The notes under the pieces are model-generated. The model was not told the DNA's origin. It did not search any database and saw only the letters and a list, made by a program, of their open reading frames with translations. The position numbers and the translations under genes were made by a program. Positions 10,285-21,796 of a stretch of 64,000 nt of DNA are shown one piece after another. Source of the stretch: Klebsiella sp. RHBSTW-00484 (GTDB lineage Bacteria; Pseudomonadota; Gammaproteobacteria; Enterobacterales; Enterobacteriaceae); the NCBI RefSeq assembly GCF_013705725.1, contig NZ_CP055481.1, positions 1,364,001-1,428,000 of the forward strand, in the 5' to 3' direction. Numbering within the stretch: the stretch's first letter is position 1; every line of letters begins with the position of its first letter.

Positions 10285-11340
10285 CTATTTTGATTGAAGT
10301 TTCTTCTCCGCCTTCGCCAGCTCTTTAACCAGCGGCAGCATAATCTTCATCACATCGCGACTGCGCTGCGCAATCCGGCCCGGCAGGGCTTTATCAATAT
10401 GCTGCTGGTTATCCAGTTGCACGTTGTGCCAACTGGTGCCGTCGGGGAACGAACGGGATTTCGCACGCTGCTGGTAGCCATCTTTGCGTCCGAGAGACCA
10501 GTTGGTGGCTTCCACGGATAGCACCGGGATCCCCGCCTCATCAAACACGCTGGCATCATTACAGCAGCTGGTTCCCTGCGGATAGTCCGGGTTCTTACCG
10601 GGATTGCTGGATGCGGTAATCCCTTTGCTACGGGCGATGGTCAATGCCCGGTCTCGGGTTAGTTTACGTACTGAGGCCGGCGTGCTGCGACCGCTATTAA
10701 AATAGAGTTTGTCGCCGACGACCAGGTTATCGAGATTAATCACCAGCAGAGTGTTTTTCTTCTCCGCTTCGCTCATGCGTTTGAGCATATTCTGCGCTCC
10801 GAGACGACCTTCTTCTTCGCCGCTGGTCGCAACGAAGCGGATTCCGTAACGGGTAGGGATGTTCTTTAGCTGCTCGGCAAGTTCCAGCATGATGCCCAGC
10901 CCCAGCGCGTTATCATCGATACCCTGCAACGTCAGGCCGCCAAGGTTATTTTCGACGTCGGCATCGGTCTGCGGTGCGTAGGTATCAAGGTGCGCCATGA
11001 TAATAATCTGCTGGCGATCTTTACCTTCATGCGCGGCAATAACCGTGCTGCCGGTAACGTTTTGCCAGTTTTTGCGCTGATCGTTGTTGGTGTAAATATA
11101 ACGGGTATTAAAGCTGCGAATATCGCTCTTGTAGCCCATTTCTCTGAATTGTTGGCGCAGATAATCGGCCGACAGCATCTCGGCGGGTGAGCCGGTCATT
11201 CTTCCGGGAAAAAGGGTGGCGATGTGACGAGCCTGCGCATTGGCGGTGTCGCCCAGGGCGCTCAATGCCGGGGCGGCGGAGAAGACAAAACCTGCGCCCA
11301 ACGCCAGGGGGAGCAGGCGACGGCACAATGCGGAAAACAT
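10285..11340 (-). CDS. iap: Aminopeptidase Iap (M28 family, alkaline phosphatase isozyme conversion)
   Basis: 351 residues with a signal peptide (MFSALCRRLLPLALGAGFVF). The M28 zinc peptidase core is clear: MAHLDTYAP (first metal His/Asp), GIDDNALGLGIMLELAE (bridging Asp), SGEEEGRLGAQ (catalytic Glu pair) and NLDNLVVGD. The E. coli homologue removes N-terminal arginine from alkaline phosphatase in the periplasm. The gene is transcribed away from cysG. Confidence 0.92.
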   Translation of the reverse strand: MFSALCRRLLPLALGAGFVFSAAPALSALGDTANAQARHIATLFPGRMTGSPAEMLSADYLRQQFREMGYKSDIRSFNTRYIYTNNDQRKNWQNVTGSTVIAAHEGKDRQQIIIMAHLDTYAPQTDADVENNLGGLTLQGIDDNALGLGIMLELAEQLKNIPTRYGIRFVATSGEEEGRLGAQNMLKRMSEAEKKNTLLVINLDNLVVGDKLYFNSGRSTPASVRKLTRDRALTIARSKGITASSNPGKNPDYPQGTSCCNDASVFDEAGIPVLSVEATNWSLGRKDGYQQRAKSRSFPDGTSWHNVQLDNQQHIDKALPGRIAQRSRDVMKIMLPLVKELAKAEKKLQSK

Positions 11341-11577
11341 AGGGGGTCCTTACGCGATCAAAACAATTTTACCCGCGTAGTATGAAACTGTGACCGAGGT
11401 TAAACAATTTCAATCGCTCTTAAATCCCGGAAAAACCGCGTGTTAAGCACTTTTTGATATTTGCTTTTCCAGGGCGTTATTCCTTTGAGTAACAACTCAT
11501 TCCATTTCGTAATTTCATTTGCTCGAACCCGCACCCTATAGTCGCTCTATGACTGATTGTAAGAGAGTTGTTGCGCT
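11341..11577. promoter_or_regulatory. iap / cysG-cysDNC intergenic promoter region
   Basis: 237 bases separate the divergent iap and cysG genes. A -10-like TATAGT lies at 11537-11542, 35 bases before the GTG start, with only a poor -35 (TTTCAT, 11513-11518), as expected for an activator-dependent CysB promoter. The AT-rich stretch 11440-11520 is the likely activator region. The individual CysB site is not identified. Confidence 0.45.
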
Positions 11578-12993
11578 GTGGACTACTTGCCGATATTTGC
11601 CGAATTGAAAGACAGACCCGTACTGGTTATCGGCGGTGGCGAGATTGCCGCACGCAAGATTACTTTCCTGCTGCGTGCCGCAGCGAAGGTGCAGATCGTC
11701 GCCGACGCGCTGATACCGGAACTTGCTGAGAAGGTTGAGCACCAGGAAATTCAGTGGCGAGCAACCGCATTTGTAGAACAGCAGCTTGATGATGTTTTCC
11801 TGGTGATTGCCGCAACCGAAGATGATGAACTCAACCAGCGCGTTTTTGCTGCGGCGAACGCGCGCTATCGGCTGGTCAACGTGGTGGATAATCAGGCGCT
11901 GTGCTCATTTGTGTTTCCATCAATTGTCGACCGCTCTCCGCTGATGGTGGCTATCTCTTCCAGCGGGAAAGCGCCGGTGCTGTCGCGTATTTTGCGCGAA
12001 AAAATTGAGGCGCTGCTGCCGACTAACCTGGGGCGTATGGCCGAAGCGGCGAGCTACTGGCGTCACCATATCAAAACTCATCTCAAAACCACCGCCGAAC
12101 GCCGCCGTTTTTGGGAACGCGTGTTTACCGGCCGTTTTGCCAGCCTGATGCTGGCAGGCAACAAAGCCGAAGCGGAAAAGGCGCTGGAAGAAGAACTTAA
12201 ACAGCCGGAAAAGCGTCCTGGAGAAATTATTCTTGTTGGGGCAGGGCCGGGCGATGCCGGACTGTTGACCCTGCGTGGTTTGCAGGCGATTCAGCAGGCT
12301 GATGTGGTGTTTTACGACAACCTGGTTACCCCAGAGGTGCGTGAGCTGGTGCGACGCGATGCTGAGCTAATCTGCGTTGGCAAAAGCGCTGCTGGCAGTT
12401 CTGTGCTCCAGCCGGAAATTAACCGCATGCTGGTGGACGCGGCAAAAGAGGGCAAAACGGTGATTCGCCTGAAGGGCGGCGACCCGTTTATTTTTGGCCG
12501 CGGCGGCGAAGAGCTGCAGGCCGCTGCCGAAGCTGGCATTCCGTTTCAGGTCGTCCCAGGCGTGACGGCGGCGGCGGGCGCAACGGCCTATGCCGGTATC
12601 CCGCTGACTCATCGGGATTATGCGCAGAGCGTGACCTTCGTCACCGGACACTTCAACGCGGAAAACTCTCCGCTCGACTGGGCGCGGTTAGCGCAAAGCG
12701 GTCAGACTCTGGCGATTTATATGGGCAGCCTGAAGGCGGCGGAAATTAGCGCTCAGTTGATCGCCCATGGTCGCGACGCCAACACCCCGGTAGCGGTGAT
12801 CTCTCGCGGGACTCGCGCCGATCAGCAAGTGAAGACCGGCACATTACAACAACTCGAAAACCTGGCGAAAGACGCCCCGATGCCCGCGCTGCTGGTGGTG
12901 GGTGAAGTGGTGCAATTACATCAACAGCTCGCCTGGTTTCAACACACAACGACAGCAGAGGGGTTTAACTCTTCTGTGGTAAATCTGGCTTAA
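11578..12993 (+). CDS. cysG: Siroheme synthase (second, sulfur-cluster copy)
   Basis: 471 residues, trifunctional. The N-terminal NAD-dependent dehydrogenase/ferrochelatase module begins [20 protein letters not shown], and the C-terminal uroporphyrinogen-III methyltransferase module shows [31 protein letters not shown] and [22 protein letters not shown]. Translation starts at a GTG. It makes siroheme for CysI, and its fusion to cysDNC places cofactor supply under sulfur control. Many Klebsiella carry a further cysG beside nirBD, so this is probably the assimilatory-sulfate copy. Confidence 0.93.
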   Translation: MDYLPIFAELKDRPVLVIGGGEIAARKITFLLRAAAKVQIVADALIPELAEKVEHQEIQWRATAFVEQQLDDVFLVIAATEDDELNQRVFAAANARYRLVNVVDNQALCSFVFPSIVDRSPLMVAISSSGKAPVLSRILREKIEALLPTNLGRMAEAASYWRHHIKTHLKTTAERRRFWERVFTGRFASLMLAGNKAEAEKALEEELKQPEKRPGEIILVGAGPGDAGLLTLRGLQAIQQADVVFYDNLVTPEVRELVRRDAELICVGKSAAGSSVLQPEINRMLVDAAKEGKTVIRLKGGDPFIFGRGGEELQAAAEAGIPFQVVPGVTAAAGATAYAGIPLTHRDYAQSVTFVTGHFNAENSPLDWARLAQSGQTLAIYMGSLKAAEISAQLIAHGRDANTPVAVISRGTRADQQVKTGTLQQLENLAKDAPMPALLVVGEVVQLHQQLAWFQHTTTAEGFNSSVVNLA

Positions 12994-13002
12994 GGAACGG
13001 TT

Positions 13003-13911
13003 ATGGACCAAAAACGACTTACTCACCTGCGGCAACTGGAGGCGGAAAGCATCCATATCATTCGTGAGGTGGCCGCCGAATTCTCTAACCCGGTGATGAT
13101 GTACTCCATCGGCAAAGACTCCAGCGTGATGCTGCATCTGGCGCGCAAAGCGTTTTATCCCGGTACTCTGCCGTTCCCGCTGCTGCACGTCGATACCGGC
13201 TGGAAATTCCGCGAAATGTACGAGTTCCGCGACCGTACCGCTAAAGCCTACGGCTGTGAGCTGCTGGTACATAAAAACCCGGAAGGGGTAGCAATGGGCA
13301 TTAGCCCATTCGTGCACGGCAGCGCTAAGCACACCGACATTATGAAAACCGAAGGTCTTAAGCAGGCGCTGAACAAATACGGCTTTGATGCCGCGTTCGG
13401 CGGCGCACGTCGTGATGAAGAGAAATCCCGCGCCAAAGAGCGTATCTACTCTTTCCGCGATCGTTTCCACCGCTGGGACCCGAAAAACCAGCGCCCGGAG
13501 CTGTGGCACAACTATAACGGCCAGATTAACAAAGGCGAAAGCATCCGCGTGTTCCCGCTCTCCAACTGGACCGAGCTGGATATCTGGCAGTACATCTATC
13601 TGGAAAATATTGAAATCGTTCCGCTGTACCTGGCGGCAGAGCGTCCGGTGCTGGAACGTGACGGCATGCTGATGATGATCGACGACGATCGGATTAATTT
13701 ACAGCCCGGCGAGATGATCAAAAAACAGATGGTGCGCTTTCGTACCCTCGGCTGCTGGCCGCTGACCGGCGCGGTGGAATCCAACGCGCAAACGCTGCCG
13801 GAGATCATCGAAGAGATGCTGGTCTCCACCACCAGCGAACGACAAGGACGCGTGATTGACCGCGACCAGTCAGGCTCCATGGAGCTGAAGAAACGTCAGG
13901 GTTATTTCTAA
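13003..13911 (+). CDS. cysD: Sulfate adenylyltransferase subunit 2
   Basis: 302 residues, full length. [18 protein letters not shown] is the PP-loop of the ATP sulfurylase small subunit, and [15 protein letters not shown] is a conserved substrate loop. With CysN it forms APS from ATP and sulfate, driven by GTP hydrolysis. It follows cysG by nine bases and precedes cysN by nine. Confidence 0.97.
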   Translation: MDQKRLTHLRQLEAESIHIIREVAAEFSNPVMMYSIGKDSSVMLHLARKAFYPGTLPFPLLHVDTGWKFREMYEFRDRTAKAYGCELLVHKNPEGVAMGISPFVHGSAKHTDIMKTEGLKQALNKYGFDAAFGGARRDEEKSRAKERIYSFRDRFHRWDPKNQRPELWHNYNGQINKGESIRVFPLSNWTELDIWQYIYLENIEIVPLYLAAERPVLERDGMLMMIDDDRINLQPGEMIKKQMVRFRTLGCWPLTGAVESNAQTLPEIIEEMLVSTTSERQGRVIDRDQSGSMELKKRQGYF

Positions 13912-13920
13912 GGAGCCGCC

Positions 13921-15348
13921 ATGAATACCACTATTGCACAACAAATTGCCGATGAAGGCGGAGTCGAAGCCTACCTGCACGCCCAGCAGCATAAAAGCCT
14001 GCTGCGTTTTCTGACCTGCGGCAGCGTCGATGACGGCAAAAGTACGCTGATTGGCCGGCTGCTGCACGATACTCGACAGATTTACGAAGATCAGCTCTCT
14101 TCGCTGCACAATGACAGCAAGCGTCACGGTACTCAGGGCGAGAAGCTCGATCTGGCGTTGCTGGTGGATGGCTTACAAGCCGAGCGCGAGCAGGGCATTA
14201 CTATTGACGTGGCCTATCGCTATTTCTCCACCGAGAAGCGCAAATTTATTATCGCCGACACCCCGGGGCATGAGCAGTACACCCGTAATATGGCGACCGG
14301 CGCATCGACTTGCGACCTGGCGATCTTGTTGATCGACGCGCGTAAAGGCGTGCTGGATCAGACCCGTCGCCACAGTTTTATCTCCACGCTGCTGGGGATC
14401 AAGCACCTGGTGGTGGCGGTGAACAAAATGGATCTCGTCGATTTTAGCGAAGAGACCTTTAACCGCATTCGCGAAGAGTATCTGACTTTCGCCGAACAGC
14501 TGCCGGGCAATCTGGATATTCGCTTTGTGCCGCTGTCAGCCCTGGATGGGGACAACGTTGCTAACCAGAGCGACAAAATGCGCTGGTATAGCGGCCCAAC
14601 GCTGCTGGAAGTGCTGGAAACCGTTGAAATTCAGCGTGCGGTCGAAAATCAGCCGCTGCGCTTCCCGGTACAGTATGTTAACCGTCCGAACCTCGATTTC
14701 CGCGGTTTTTCCGGTACCGTGGCGTCCGGCACCGTGACGCTCGGTCAGCGCCTGAAGGTGCTGCCGTCGGGCGTGGAATCCAGCGTCGCGCGTATCGTCA
14801 CCTTTGACGGTGACCTGCCGCAAGCGGGCGCCGGGGAAGCGATCACGATTGTGCTGAAAGACGAAATTGATATTAGTCGTGGCGATCTGCTGGTTGATGC
14901 AGCGGTCTCTCTACCTGCGGTGCAGAGTGCCAGTATCGACGTGGTTTGGATGGCGGAACAAGCGTTGACTCCAGGCCAGAGCTACGACATTAAAATCGCC
15001 GGTAAGAAAACCCGCGCGCGTATCGATGGCGTTCGCTATCAGGTGGATATCAATAACCTGACCCAGCGAGAAGTGGAATCGCTGCCGCTGAACGGTATTG
15101 GCCTGGTGGATTTGACCTTTGACGAACCGCTGGTGCTGGATAAATACCAGGATAACCCGGTGACCGGAGGGCTTATCTTTATCGACCGTCTGACTAACGT
15201 CACCGTTGGCGCGGGCATGGTACGCGAACCGAACGAGCAGGCGCAAACGGGCGCTTCGCAGTACAGCGCATTTGAGCTTGAGCTGAACCAGCTTGTTCGC
15301 AAGCACTTCCCGCACTGGGACGCTCGCGACCTGCTGGGAGGCAAATAA
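13921..15348 (+). CDS. cysN: Sulfate adenylyltransferase subunit 1 (GTPase)
   Basis: 475 residues, EF-Tu-like GTPase. G1 is [10 protein letters not shown]3 is DTPGHEQYT and G4 is NKMD, followed by beta-barrel domains. It couples GTP hydrolysis to APS formation by CysD. Its TAA overlaps the ATG of cysC (TAATG). Confidence 0.97.
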   Translation: MNTTIAQQIADEGGVEAYLHAQQHKSLLRFLTCGSVDDGKSTLIGRLLHDTRQIYEDQLSSLHNDSKRHGTQGEKLDLALLVDGLQAEREQGITIDVAYRYFSTEKRKFIIADTPGHEQYTRNMATGASTCDLAILLIDARKGVLDQTRRHSFISTLLGIKHLVVAVNKMDLVDFSEETFNRIREEYLTFAEQLPGNLDIRFVPLSALDGDNVANQSDKMRWYSGPTLLEVLETVEIQRAVENQPLRFPVQYVNRPNLDFRGFSGTVASGTVTLGQRLKVLPSGVESSVARIVTFDGDLPQAGAGEAITIVLKDEIDISRGDLLVDAAVSLPAVQSASIDVVWMAEQALTPGQSYDIKIAGKKTRARIDGVRYQVDINNLTQREVESLPLNGIGLVDLTFDEPLVLDKYQDNPVTGGLIFIDRLTNVTVGAGMVREPNEQAQTGASQYSAFELELNQLVRKHFPHWDARDLLGGK

Positions 15349-15953
15349 TGGCCCAGCATGACGAAAACGTCGTCTGGCATGCGCATCCGGTGACCCAGGA
15401 GCAGCGCGAGCAGCATCACGGCCATCGCGGCGTGGTGCTGTGGTTCACCGGGCTTTCGGGCTCGGGGAAATCCACCGTTGCCGGTGCGCTGGAAGAGGCG
15501 CTGCATCAGCTTGGTGTGAGCACTTATTTGCTGGATGGTGATAACGTGCGTCATGGCCTGTGTAGCGACCTTGGATTCAGCGATGATGACCGCAAAGAAA
15601 ACATTCGCCGCGTGGGTGAAGTGGCGAAGCTGATGGTCGATGCCGGGCTGGTTGTATTGACGGCATTTATATCTCCGCATCGTGCGGAGCGGCAAATGGT
15701 GCGCGAGCGGCTAGGCGAAGGGCGCTTTATCGAGGTTTTTGTCGATACGCCGCTGGCTATCTGCGAGGCGCGGGACCCGAAAGGCTTATACAAGAAGGCG
15801 CGAGCGGGGGAGTTGCGTAATTTTACCGGGATTGATTCAGTATATGAATCCCCGGAGAGAGCGGAAATCCATCTCGACGGTGAACAATTGGTAACAAATT
15901 TGGTGCACCAACTATTAGACCTGCTCCGACAGAGCGATATTATCAGATCCTGA
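15348..15953 (+). CDS. cysC: Adenylyl-sulfate kinase
   Basis: 201 residues. The P-loop is GLSGSGKST near residue 35-43, and [10 protein letters not shown] contains the serine that is phosphorylated in E. coli CysC. It converts APS to PAPS, the substrate of CysH. It is the last gene of the cysG-cysDNC operon. Confidence 0.96.
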   Translation: MAQHDENVVWHAHPVTQEQREQHHGHRGVVLWFTGLSGSGKSTVAGALEEALHQLGVSTYLLDGDNVRHGLCSDLGFSDDDRKENIRRVGEVAKLMVDAGLVVLTAFISPHRAERQMVRERLGEGRFIEVFVDTPLAICEARDPKGLYKKARAGELRNFTGIDSVYESPERAEIHLDGEQLVTNLVHQLLDLLRQSDIIRS

Positions 15954-16003
15954 AACGGCGACGGCATCGATGGGTGCCGGTCGCCCGGTCAACAGGATTC
16001 GAT

Positions 16004-16330
16004 ATGCGTAATACCCAGAACATCACTATTTTTCGTTCAGAACCGCCCCCCGTGGCTAATGACGAGACCACCTGGTCTCTGTCAGGCGCTGCCGTGGGTT
16101 TTATCTCATGGCTGCTGGCGCTGGGTATTCCCTTCCTTATCTATGGCGGTAACACGCTATTTTTCCTCCTCTATACCTGGCCCTTCTTCCTGGCAATCAT
16201 GCCGGTTGCCGTGGTGGTCGGGATCGCGCTGCATTCCCTATTGGACGGTAAACTTCGCTACAGTGTTGGTGCGACGATTTTGACCGTCGGACTGATGTTC
16301 GGTCTGCTGTTCCTCTGGCTGCTGGGATAG
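16004..16330 (+). CDS. ygbE: Inner membrane protein YgbE (DUF3561)
   Basis: 108 residues from the ATG at 16004, which matches the family start (MRNTQNITIF) better than an ATG ten codons upstream. Three hydrophobic segments are visible (AAVGFISWLLALGIPFLIYG, TLFFLLYTWPFFLAIMPVAV and the C-terminal ILTVGLMFGLLFLWLLG), so it is an inner membrane protein. Function unknown; it regularly sits between cysC and ftsB. Confidence 0.9.
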   Translation: MRNTQNITIFRSEPPPVANDETTWSLSGAAVGFISWLLALGIPFLIYGGNTLFFLLYTWPFFLAIMPVAVVVGIALHSLLDGKLRYSVGATILTVGLMFGLLFLWLLG

Positions 16331-16470
16331 TCCTTTTTACGAATGAATCTAGCCTGGGTATCAACGGTAAAAATGTGGTACAGTCCCCGCGTTACGCGGC
16401 GTCGTCCGCGCGCCAGAGTAGAGTACTCGGGCGAGTTATGGGATGATGATGCCGTTTTTCAGGGGGCAGG

Positions 16471-16788
16471 ATGGGTAAATTAACGCTGCTATTATTGGCT
16501 TTGCTGGTCTGGCTGCAGTACTCGCTTTGGTTCGGCAAAAATGGTCTGCACGACTATAGCCGGGTTAATGACGATGTCTCCGCTCAGCAGGCAACCAATG
16601 CCAAATTAAAAGCACGCAACGATCAGCTGTTCGCCGAAATTGACGACCTCAATGGCGGCCAGGAAGCTATCGAAGAACGTGCGCGCAATGAACTCAGTAT
16701 GACCCGCCCGGGCGAAACGTTTTATCGTCTGGTGCCGGATGCGTCAAAACGCAACCAGGCGGCGGGACAACAGCAGAATAATCGATAG
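16471..16788 (+). CDS. ftsB: Cell division protein FtsB
   Basis: 105 residues with an N-terminal membrane anchor ([20 protein letters not shown]), then a periplasmic coiled coil ([18 protein letters not shown]) and a globular end. This is the FtsB topology; it joins FtsL and FtsQ at the division septum. The short gap of 19 bases to ispD suggests co-transcription. Confidence 0.95.
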   Translation: MGKLTLLLLALLVWLQYSLWFGKNGLHDYSRVNDDVSAQQATNAKLKARNDQLFAEIDDLNGGQEAIEERARNELSMTRPGETFYRLVPDASKRNQAAGQQQNNR

Positions 16789-16807
16789 ACAGGCCCAGGA
16801 TTACGAC

Positions 16808-17518
16808 ATGGCAGCCACTTTTCCGGGCGTTTGCGCCGTGGTGCCGGCAGCCGGTTTTGGCCGCCGCATGCAAACGGAATGCCCAAAACAATATCTCTCA
16901 ATCGGTAACAAAACGATTCTCGAACACGCAGTTGCTGCGTTGTTGGCGAACCCGCGCGTGCAGCGGGTGGTCATCGCCGTCAGCCCCGGCGATGTGCGTT
17001 TTAGCCAACTTCCGTTAGCGAATCACCCACAAATTACCGTCGTTGATGGCGGCACCGAGCGCGCGGACTCCGTCCTCGCGGGCCTGAAGGCGCTGGATGA
17101 GGCCGATTGGGTGCTGGTGCACGATGCCGCGCGCCCCTGTCTGCATCAGGACGACCTCAGCCGCCTGCTTCAGCTGTGTGAAACCAGCCGAGTGGGTGGC
17201 ATTCTGGCCGCTCCGGTTCGCGATACCATGAAGCGCGCGGAGCCGGGCAAAGTCGCTATCGCCCATACCGTCGAGCGCAACGATTTATGGCATGCGCTGA
17301 CGCCGCAATTTTTCCCTCGTGAGCTGCTTGTTGATTGCCTGACGCGCGCGCTCAATGAAGGGGCAACCATTACCGATGAAGCCTCGGCGCTGGAGTACTG
17401 CGGCTTCCATCCTGAACTGGTTGCCGGACGAGCTGATAATATTAAAGTGACGCGCCCGGAAGACCTGGCGCTGGCCGAATTTTACCTTACCCGTTCCCGA
17501 CACCAGGAGAAGGCTTAA
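16808..17518 (+). CDS. ispD: 2-C-methyl-D-erythritol 4-phosphate cytidylyltransferase
   Basis: 236 residues from the ATG at 16808. [12 protein letters not shown] is the CTP-binding loop with its conserved arginine, and VHDAARPC is the second nucleotide/metal motif. It carries out the CTP-dependent step of the MEP isoprenoid pathway. Its stop overlaps the ispF start (TAATG). Confidence 0.96.
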   Translation: MAATFPGVCAVVPAAGFGRRMQTECPKQYLSIGNKTILEHAVAALLANPRVQRVVIAVSPGDVRFSQLPLANHPQITVVDGGTERADSVLAGLKALDEADWVLVHDAARPCLHQDDLSRLLQLCETSRVGGILAAPVRDTMKRAEPGKVAIAHTVERNDLWHALTPQFFPRELLVDCLTRALNEGATITDEASALEYCGFHPELVAGRADNIKVTRPEDLALAEFYLTRSRHQEKA

Positions 17519-17997
17519 TGCGAATTGGACATGGTTTTGACGTACACGCTTTTGGCGGTGAAGGCCCAATCATTATTGGTGGCGTTCGCGTGCCTTATGA
17601 AAAAGGGCTGCTGGCACATTCCGATGGCGATGTGGCGCTGCATGCGCTGACCGACGCGCTACTGGGCGCGGCTGCGCTAGGCGATATTGGCAAGCTGTTT
17701 CCGGACACTGACCCGGCTTTTAAAGGGGCCGATAGCCGCGAGCTGCTGCGCGAAGCGTGGCGGCGGATTCAGGCGAAGGGCTATAGCCTTGGCAACGTTG
17801 ACGTCACCATCATCGCCCAGGCACCGAAAATGCTGCCGCATATCCCGCAGATGCGCGTCTTTATCGCAGAAGATCTTGGCTGCCATATGGACGACGTTAA
17901 CGTCAAAGCCACGACGACCGAAAAGCTGGGCTTTACCGGGCGCGGTGAAGGCATCGCTTGTGAAGCGGTGGCGCTATTGCGTAAGGCTGACAAATGA
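17518..17997 (+). CDS. ispF: 2-C-methyl-D-erythritol 2,4-cyclodiphosphate synthase
   Basis: 159 residues. The zinc ligands are in [10 protein letters not shown] (Asp8, His10) and [11 protein letters not shown] (His42), with [12 protein letters not shown] as the substrate loop. It acts two steps after IspD in the MEP pathway. The stop overlaps the truD start (ATGA). Confidence 0.97.
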   Translation: MRIGHGFDVHAFGGEGPIIIGGVRVPYEKGLLAHSDGDVALHALTDALLGAAALGDIGKLFPDTDPAFKGADSRELLREAWRRIQAKGYSLGNVDVTIIAQAPKMLPHIPQMRVFIAEDLGCHMDDVNVKATTTEKLGFTGRGEGIACEAVALLRKADK

Positions 17998-19043
17998 TTG
18001 CGTTTGACGAACTCACTTATCTGCATGGAAAACCGCTGGCTCAGGGGCTGCTAAAAGCGAACCCGGAAGACTTTGTGGTGGTTGAGGATCTCGGCTTTGA
18101 GCCTGACGGTGAAGGCGAGCACGTACTGGTGCGGATTCTGAAAAATGGCTGCAATACGCGTTTTGTTGCTGAAGCTCTGGCAAAATTCCTTAAAATTCAT
18201 GCGCGTGAAGTGAGCTTTGCCGGACAGAAGGACAAACACGCGGTCACCGAGCAGTGGCTGTGTGCCCGAGTGCCGGGTAAAGAGATGCCTGACCTGAGCA
18301 AATTTCAGCTCGAAGGCTGCCAGGTTCTCGAATACGCGCGCCACAAGCGCAAGCTGCGTCTGGGAGCACTGAAAGGCAACCAGTTCACTCTGGTGCTGCG
18401 TGAAGTTAGCGCCCGTGATGATGTCGAAAAGCGCCTGCAGGCGATTGCTGATCAGGGCGTTCCGAACTATTTTGGCGCTCAGCGCTTTGGTATCGGCGGT
18501 AGCAATTTGCAAGGTGCCCTGCGCTGGGCTGAGAGCGGTGCGCCGGTGCGCGATCGCAATAAACGCAGTTTTTGGTTGTCGGCGGCCCGCAGCGCATTGT
18601 TTAATCAACAGGTTGGTATTAGATTAAAAAAACCGGAATTTAATCAGGTTGTTGATGGTGATGCGCTACAATTAGCGGGGCGCGGAAGCTGGTTCGTTGC
18701 GACCTCTGAAGAATTCGCGGAACTCCAGGAACGGGTTGATAACCGTGAACTGATGATCACTGCTGCGCTTGTGGGTAGCGGCGATTGGGGAAGCCAACGG
18801 GATGCGCTGGCCGCCGAGCAGGCGGCAGTAGCCGAAGAGACGCAGTTACAGGCGCTTCTGGTGCGTGAAAAAGTGGAAGCGGCTCGCCGGGCGATGCTGC
18901 TCTACCCGCAGCAGATGAGCTGGAGCTGGTGGGATGACGTCACCGTGGAACTGCGTTTCTGGCTGCCAGCAGGCAGCTTTGCTACCAGCGTGGTAAGGGA
19001 GCTTATCAATACAACGGGTGATTATGCGAATATTGCTGAGTAA
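17994..19043 (+). CDS. truD: tRNA pseudouridine(13) synthase
   Basis: 349 residues, full length. The catalytic aspartate is Asp80 in [18 protein letters not shown] is the second conserved TruD motif. It modifies U13 in tRNA(Glu). It overlaps ispF by four bases and surE by 20 bases, so the block is translationally coupled. Confidence 0.96.
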   Translation: MIAFDELTYLHGKPLAQGLLKANPEDFVVVEDLGFEPDGEGEHVLVRILKNGCNTRFVAEALAKFLKIHAREVSFAGQKDKHAVTEQWLCARVPGKEMPDLSKFQLEGCQVLEYARHKRKLRLGALKGNQFTLVLREVSARDDVEKRLQAIADQGVPNYFGAQRFGIGGSNLQGALRWAESGAPVRDRNKRSFWLSAARSALFNQQVGIRLKKPEFNQVVDGDALQLAGRGSWFVATSEEFAELQERVDNRELMITAALVGSGDWGSQRDALAAEQAAVAEETQLQALLVREKVEAARRAMLLYPQQMSWSWWDDVTVELRFWLPAGSFATSVVRELINTTGDYANIAE

Positions 19044-19785
19044 CGATGACGGGATTCATGCGCCAGGGATTCAGACCCTGGCGAAGGCCTTACGGGAATT
19101 CGCTGAGGTTCAGATAGTTGCACCCGATCGTAACCGCAGCGGAGCATCGAACTCCCTGACGCTGGAATCCTCACTACGCACCTTCACTTTCGATAATGGC
19201 GATATCGCCGTGCAGATGGGCACTCCGACGGACTGCGTTTATCTCGGCGTTAACGCCCTGATGCGCCCGCGTCCGGATATCGTCGTTTCAGGTATTAACG
19301 CCGGGCCCAACCTCGGCGACGACGTTATTTACTCCGGTACCGTAGCCGCTGCAATGGAAGGCCGCCATCTGGGCTTTCCGGCGCTGGCCGTGTCGCTAAA
19401 CGGCTATCAGCATTATGACACCGCCGCCGCGGTCACCTGCTCTATTCTGCGAGCATTAAGCCGCGAGCCGTTGCGCACCGGGCGTATTCTCAATATCAAC
19501 GTACCGGATCTGCCTCTTGAGCAGATTAAAGGTATTCGCGTGACCCGCTGCGGCAGCCGTCATCCTTCCGATCAGGTGATTCCGCAGAAAGATCCGCGCG
19601 GCAATACGTTGTACTGGATTGGTCCGCCAGGCGAAAAGTACGATGCCGGGCCGGATACTGACTTTGCGGCCGTGGATGAAGGCTACGTTTCCGTCACTCC
19701 GCTGCATGTCGATTTAACCGCCCATAGCGCACATGAAGTGGTTAGCGGCTGGTTGGAACGCGTCGGGGTTGATACGCAATGGTAA
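19024..19785 (+). CDS. surE: 5'/3'-nucleotidase SurE
   Basis: 253 residues from the ATG at 19024 ([10 protein letters not shown]), two codons after an alternative start, chosen because the metal-binding NDDG motif sits at residues 7-10 in the family. [21 protein letters not shown] is the active-site loop. It is a stationary-phase survival phosphatase for nucleotides and polyphosphate. The end overlaps pcm by seven bases. Confidence 0.96.
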   Translation: MRILLSNDDGIHAPGIQTLAKALREFAEVQIVAPDRNRSGASNSLTLESSLRTFTFDNGDIAVQMGTPTDCVYLGVNALMRPRPDIVVSGINAGPNLGDDVIYSGTVAAAMEGRHLGFPALAVSLNGYQHYDTAAAVTCSILRALSREPLRTGRILNINVPDLPLEQIKGIRVTRCGSRHPSDQVIPQKDPRGNTLYWIGPPGEKYDAGPDTDFAAVDEGYVSVTPLHVDLTAHSAHEVVSGWLERVGVDTQW

Positions 19786-20405
19786 GTAAACGTGTTGAAA
19801 GTCTTCTCAATCAGCTTCGCACTCAGGGCATTGTCGACGAGCGCGTACTGGACGCTATCGCTCAGGTGCCGCGAGAAAAGTTTGTTGATGAAGCCTTTGA
19901 ACATAAAGCGTGGGAAAACACCGCATTGCCGATTGGTCAGGGGCAAACTATCTCGCAACCCTATATGGTAGCGCGGATGACCGAGCTTCTGACGCTAACA
20001 CCGGACTCAAGGGTGCTGGAGATTGGCACTGGTTCAGGCTATCAAACGGCAATACTGGCGCATCTGGTGCACCATGTTTGCTCGGTTGAGCGGATTAAGA
20101 GTTTACAGTGGCATGCGCGCCGCCGCCTGAAACAACTTGATTTACATAATGTTTCAACCCGTCACGGCGATGGGTGGCAGGGTTGGCACGCGCGTGCGCC
20201 GTTCGACGCGATTATCGTTACCGCTGCGCCGCCGGAAATTCCGGCCGCACTGCTGGCGCAACTGGATGATGGCGGCGTGCTGGTATTGCCAGTGGGCGAA
20301 GAGCATCAGTTTCTGAAGCGGATCCGTCGACGCGGCAACGATTTTGTGATTGATACTGTCGAAGCCGTGCGCTTTGTTCCTCTTGTCAAAGGGGAGTTGG
20401 CCTGA
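19779..20405 (+). CDS. pcm: Protein-L-isoaspartate O-methyltransferase
   Basis: 208 residues. The SAM-binding motif is [12 protein letters not shown], and [16 protein letters not shown] is the family-specific substrate loop. It starts repair of isoaspartyl damage in aged proteins. It forms the usual surE-pcm-nlpD-rpoS stationary-phase block. Confidence 0.96.
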   Translation: MVSKRVESLLNQLRTQGIVDERVLDAIAQVPREKFVDEAFEHKAWENTALPIGQGQTISQPYMVARMTELLTLTPDSRVLEIGTGSGYQTAILAHLVHHVCSVERIKSLQWHARRRLKQLDLHNVSTRHGDGWQGWHARAPFDAIIVTAAPPEIPAALLAQLDDGGVLVLPVGEEHQFLKRIRRRGNDFVIDTVEAVRFVPLVKGELA

Positions 20406-20472
20406 ACCCGGATTATTCCAGGTTTTTTTGCTTAAGTTTAGGCATAGGGTGGACGCATTTTTCGTGTCCTGG

Positions 20473-20487
20473 CCGGGCGCTGCCCGG
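20473..20487. repeat. Short GC-rich palindrome in pcm-nlpD gap
   Basis: CCGGGC and GCCCGG flank a GCT loop; it resembles the core of a REP unit. It has no T tract. Confidence 0.4.
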
Positions 20488-20527
20488 TGAGCAAGATATT
20501 GGCAGTTAACATATTCCTGGGGGATAA

Positions 20528-21661
20528 ATGAGCGCGGGAAGCCCAAAATTTACCTTAAGTCGCATTGCGGCTTTATCACTGGTGTCACTCTGGCTGGCAG
20601 GCTGTAGCAGCTCCAATAATGCGCCAGCGCCGGTCAGTTCAGCTGGCGGTGCTTCATCTTCCAGTACCAATTCCGGAATGCTGATCACGCCGCCCTCCAA
20701 TACCGGCACTTCCACCGTTCCACAGGCGCGCCCGGTACAAACTCAACCGGTACAGACGCAGCCTACCCAGGTTCAGCCGATGGCCCAGCAGCCGGTACAA
20801 ACGGTTGATGGCAAGATTGTTTACAACCGTAAGTATGGGAATATTCCTAAAGGTAGCTATACCGGCGGCAGTACTTATACCGTTAAACGCGGCGATACGC
20901 TGTTCTATATTGCATGGGTCACCGGGAACGACTTCCGCGACCTGGCTCAGCGCAATAATGTCCCGGCACCGTACGGTTTGAACGTCGGTCAGACGCTTCA
21001 GGTCGGTAATGCGTCAGGCCAGCCGATCACCGGCGATAATGCCGTTGCACAGGCCAGCGCGCAGGCCAGCAGCGGTGGGATGCTGACCGCAAATTCTGCA
21101 CAAAAATCGACCGCGGTGGTTGCGTCACAACCAACTATTACGTATTCTGAATCTTCAGGTGAACAGAGTGCTAATAAGATGTTGCCGAACAACAAGCCTG
21201 CGACGACGACTACAACCGTCGCGCCAGTTACGGCTCCAGCTGTCAGCACAACCCAATCGACTGCAAGCAGTACGTCAACCAGTTCGCCGATCTCTTCATG
21301 GCGCTGGCCGACTGATGGCAAAGTTATCGAGAACTTTAGTGGCTCCGAAGGAGGCAACAAAGGTATCGATATTGCAGGCAGTAAAGGACAGGCTATTGTC
21401 GCGACCGCAGATGGGCGCGTCGTCTATGCCGGTAACGCACTGCGCGGTTACGGTAATCTTATTATCATCAAACATAACGATGATTACCTGAGCGCCTACG
21501 CTCATAACGATACGATGCTGGTAAAAGAGCAACAAGATATCAAAGCGGGGCAGAAAATCGCTACCATGGGTAGCACAGGTACAAGTTCGACACGTTTGCA
21601 TTTTGAAATTCGTTACAAGGGGAAATCCGTCAACCCGCTGCAGTATTTACCGCAGCGATAA
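20528..21661 (+). CDS. nlpD: Murein hydrolase activator NlpD
   Basis: 377 residues. A lipobox ends in LAGC with Cys26 as the lipidated residue, giving an outer-membrane lipoprotein. A Pro/Thr/Gln-rich linker leads to a LysM domain ([14 protein letters not shown]), a second linker, and a C-terminal M23-type domain ([14 protein letters not shown] to [10 protein letters not shown]). The first metal-binding histidine of active LytM enzymes is missing (GNKGIDIAG), as expected for an activator of the amidase AmiC rather than a hydrolase. In E. coli the main rpoS promoter lies inside nlpD. Confidence 0.95.
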   Translation: MSAGSPKFTLSRIAALSLVSLWLAGCSSSNNAPAPVSSAGGASSSSTNSGMLITPPSNTGTSTVPQARPVQTQPVQTQPTQVQPMAQQPVQTVDGKIVYNRKYGNIPKGSYTGGSTYTVKRGDTLFYIAWVTGNDFRDLAQRNNVPAPYGLNVGQTLQVGNASGQPITGDNAVAQASAQASSGGMLTANSAQKSTAVVASQPTITYSESSGEQSANKMLPNNKPATTTTTVAPVTAPAVSTTQSTASSTSTSSPISSWRWPTDGKVIENFSGSEGGNKGIDIAGSKGQAIVATADGRVVYAGNALRGYGNLIIIKHNDDYLSAYAHNDTMLVKEQQDIKAGQKIATMGSTGTSSTRLHFEIRYKGKSVNPLQYLPQR

Positions 21662-21796
21662 TTTGGCGAAGTACGCATAAGCGTAGCATCAGTGAAAAGG
21701 CGTCAGGGCGGGAGATATAGATTACCGTCCGGGTGTCGTTTGAATGATGTTTAGCGAAGGTGCTTTGCTCAGGGATCACGGGTAGGAGCCATCTTT

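Noticed and set aside
7021-11340. Cas genes or repeat array in the cysH-iap interval
   Set aside because: Neither Cas motifs nor regularly spaced repeats are present on either strand.
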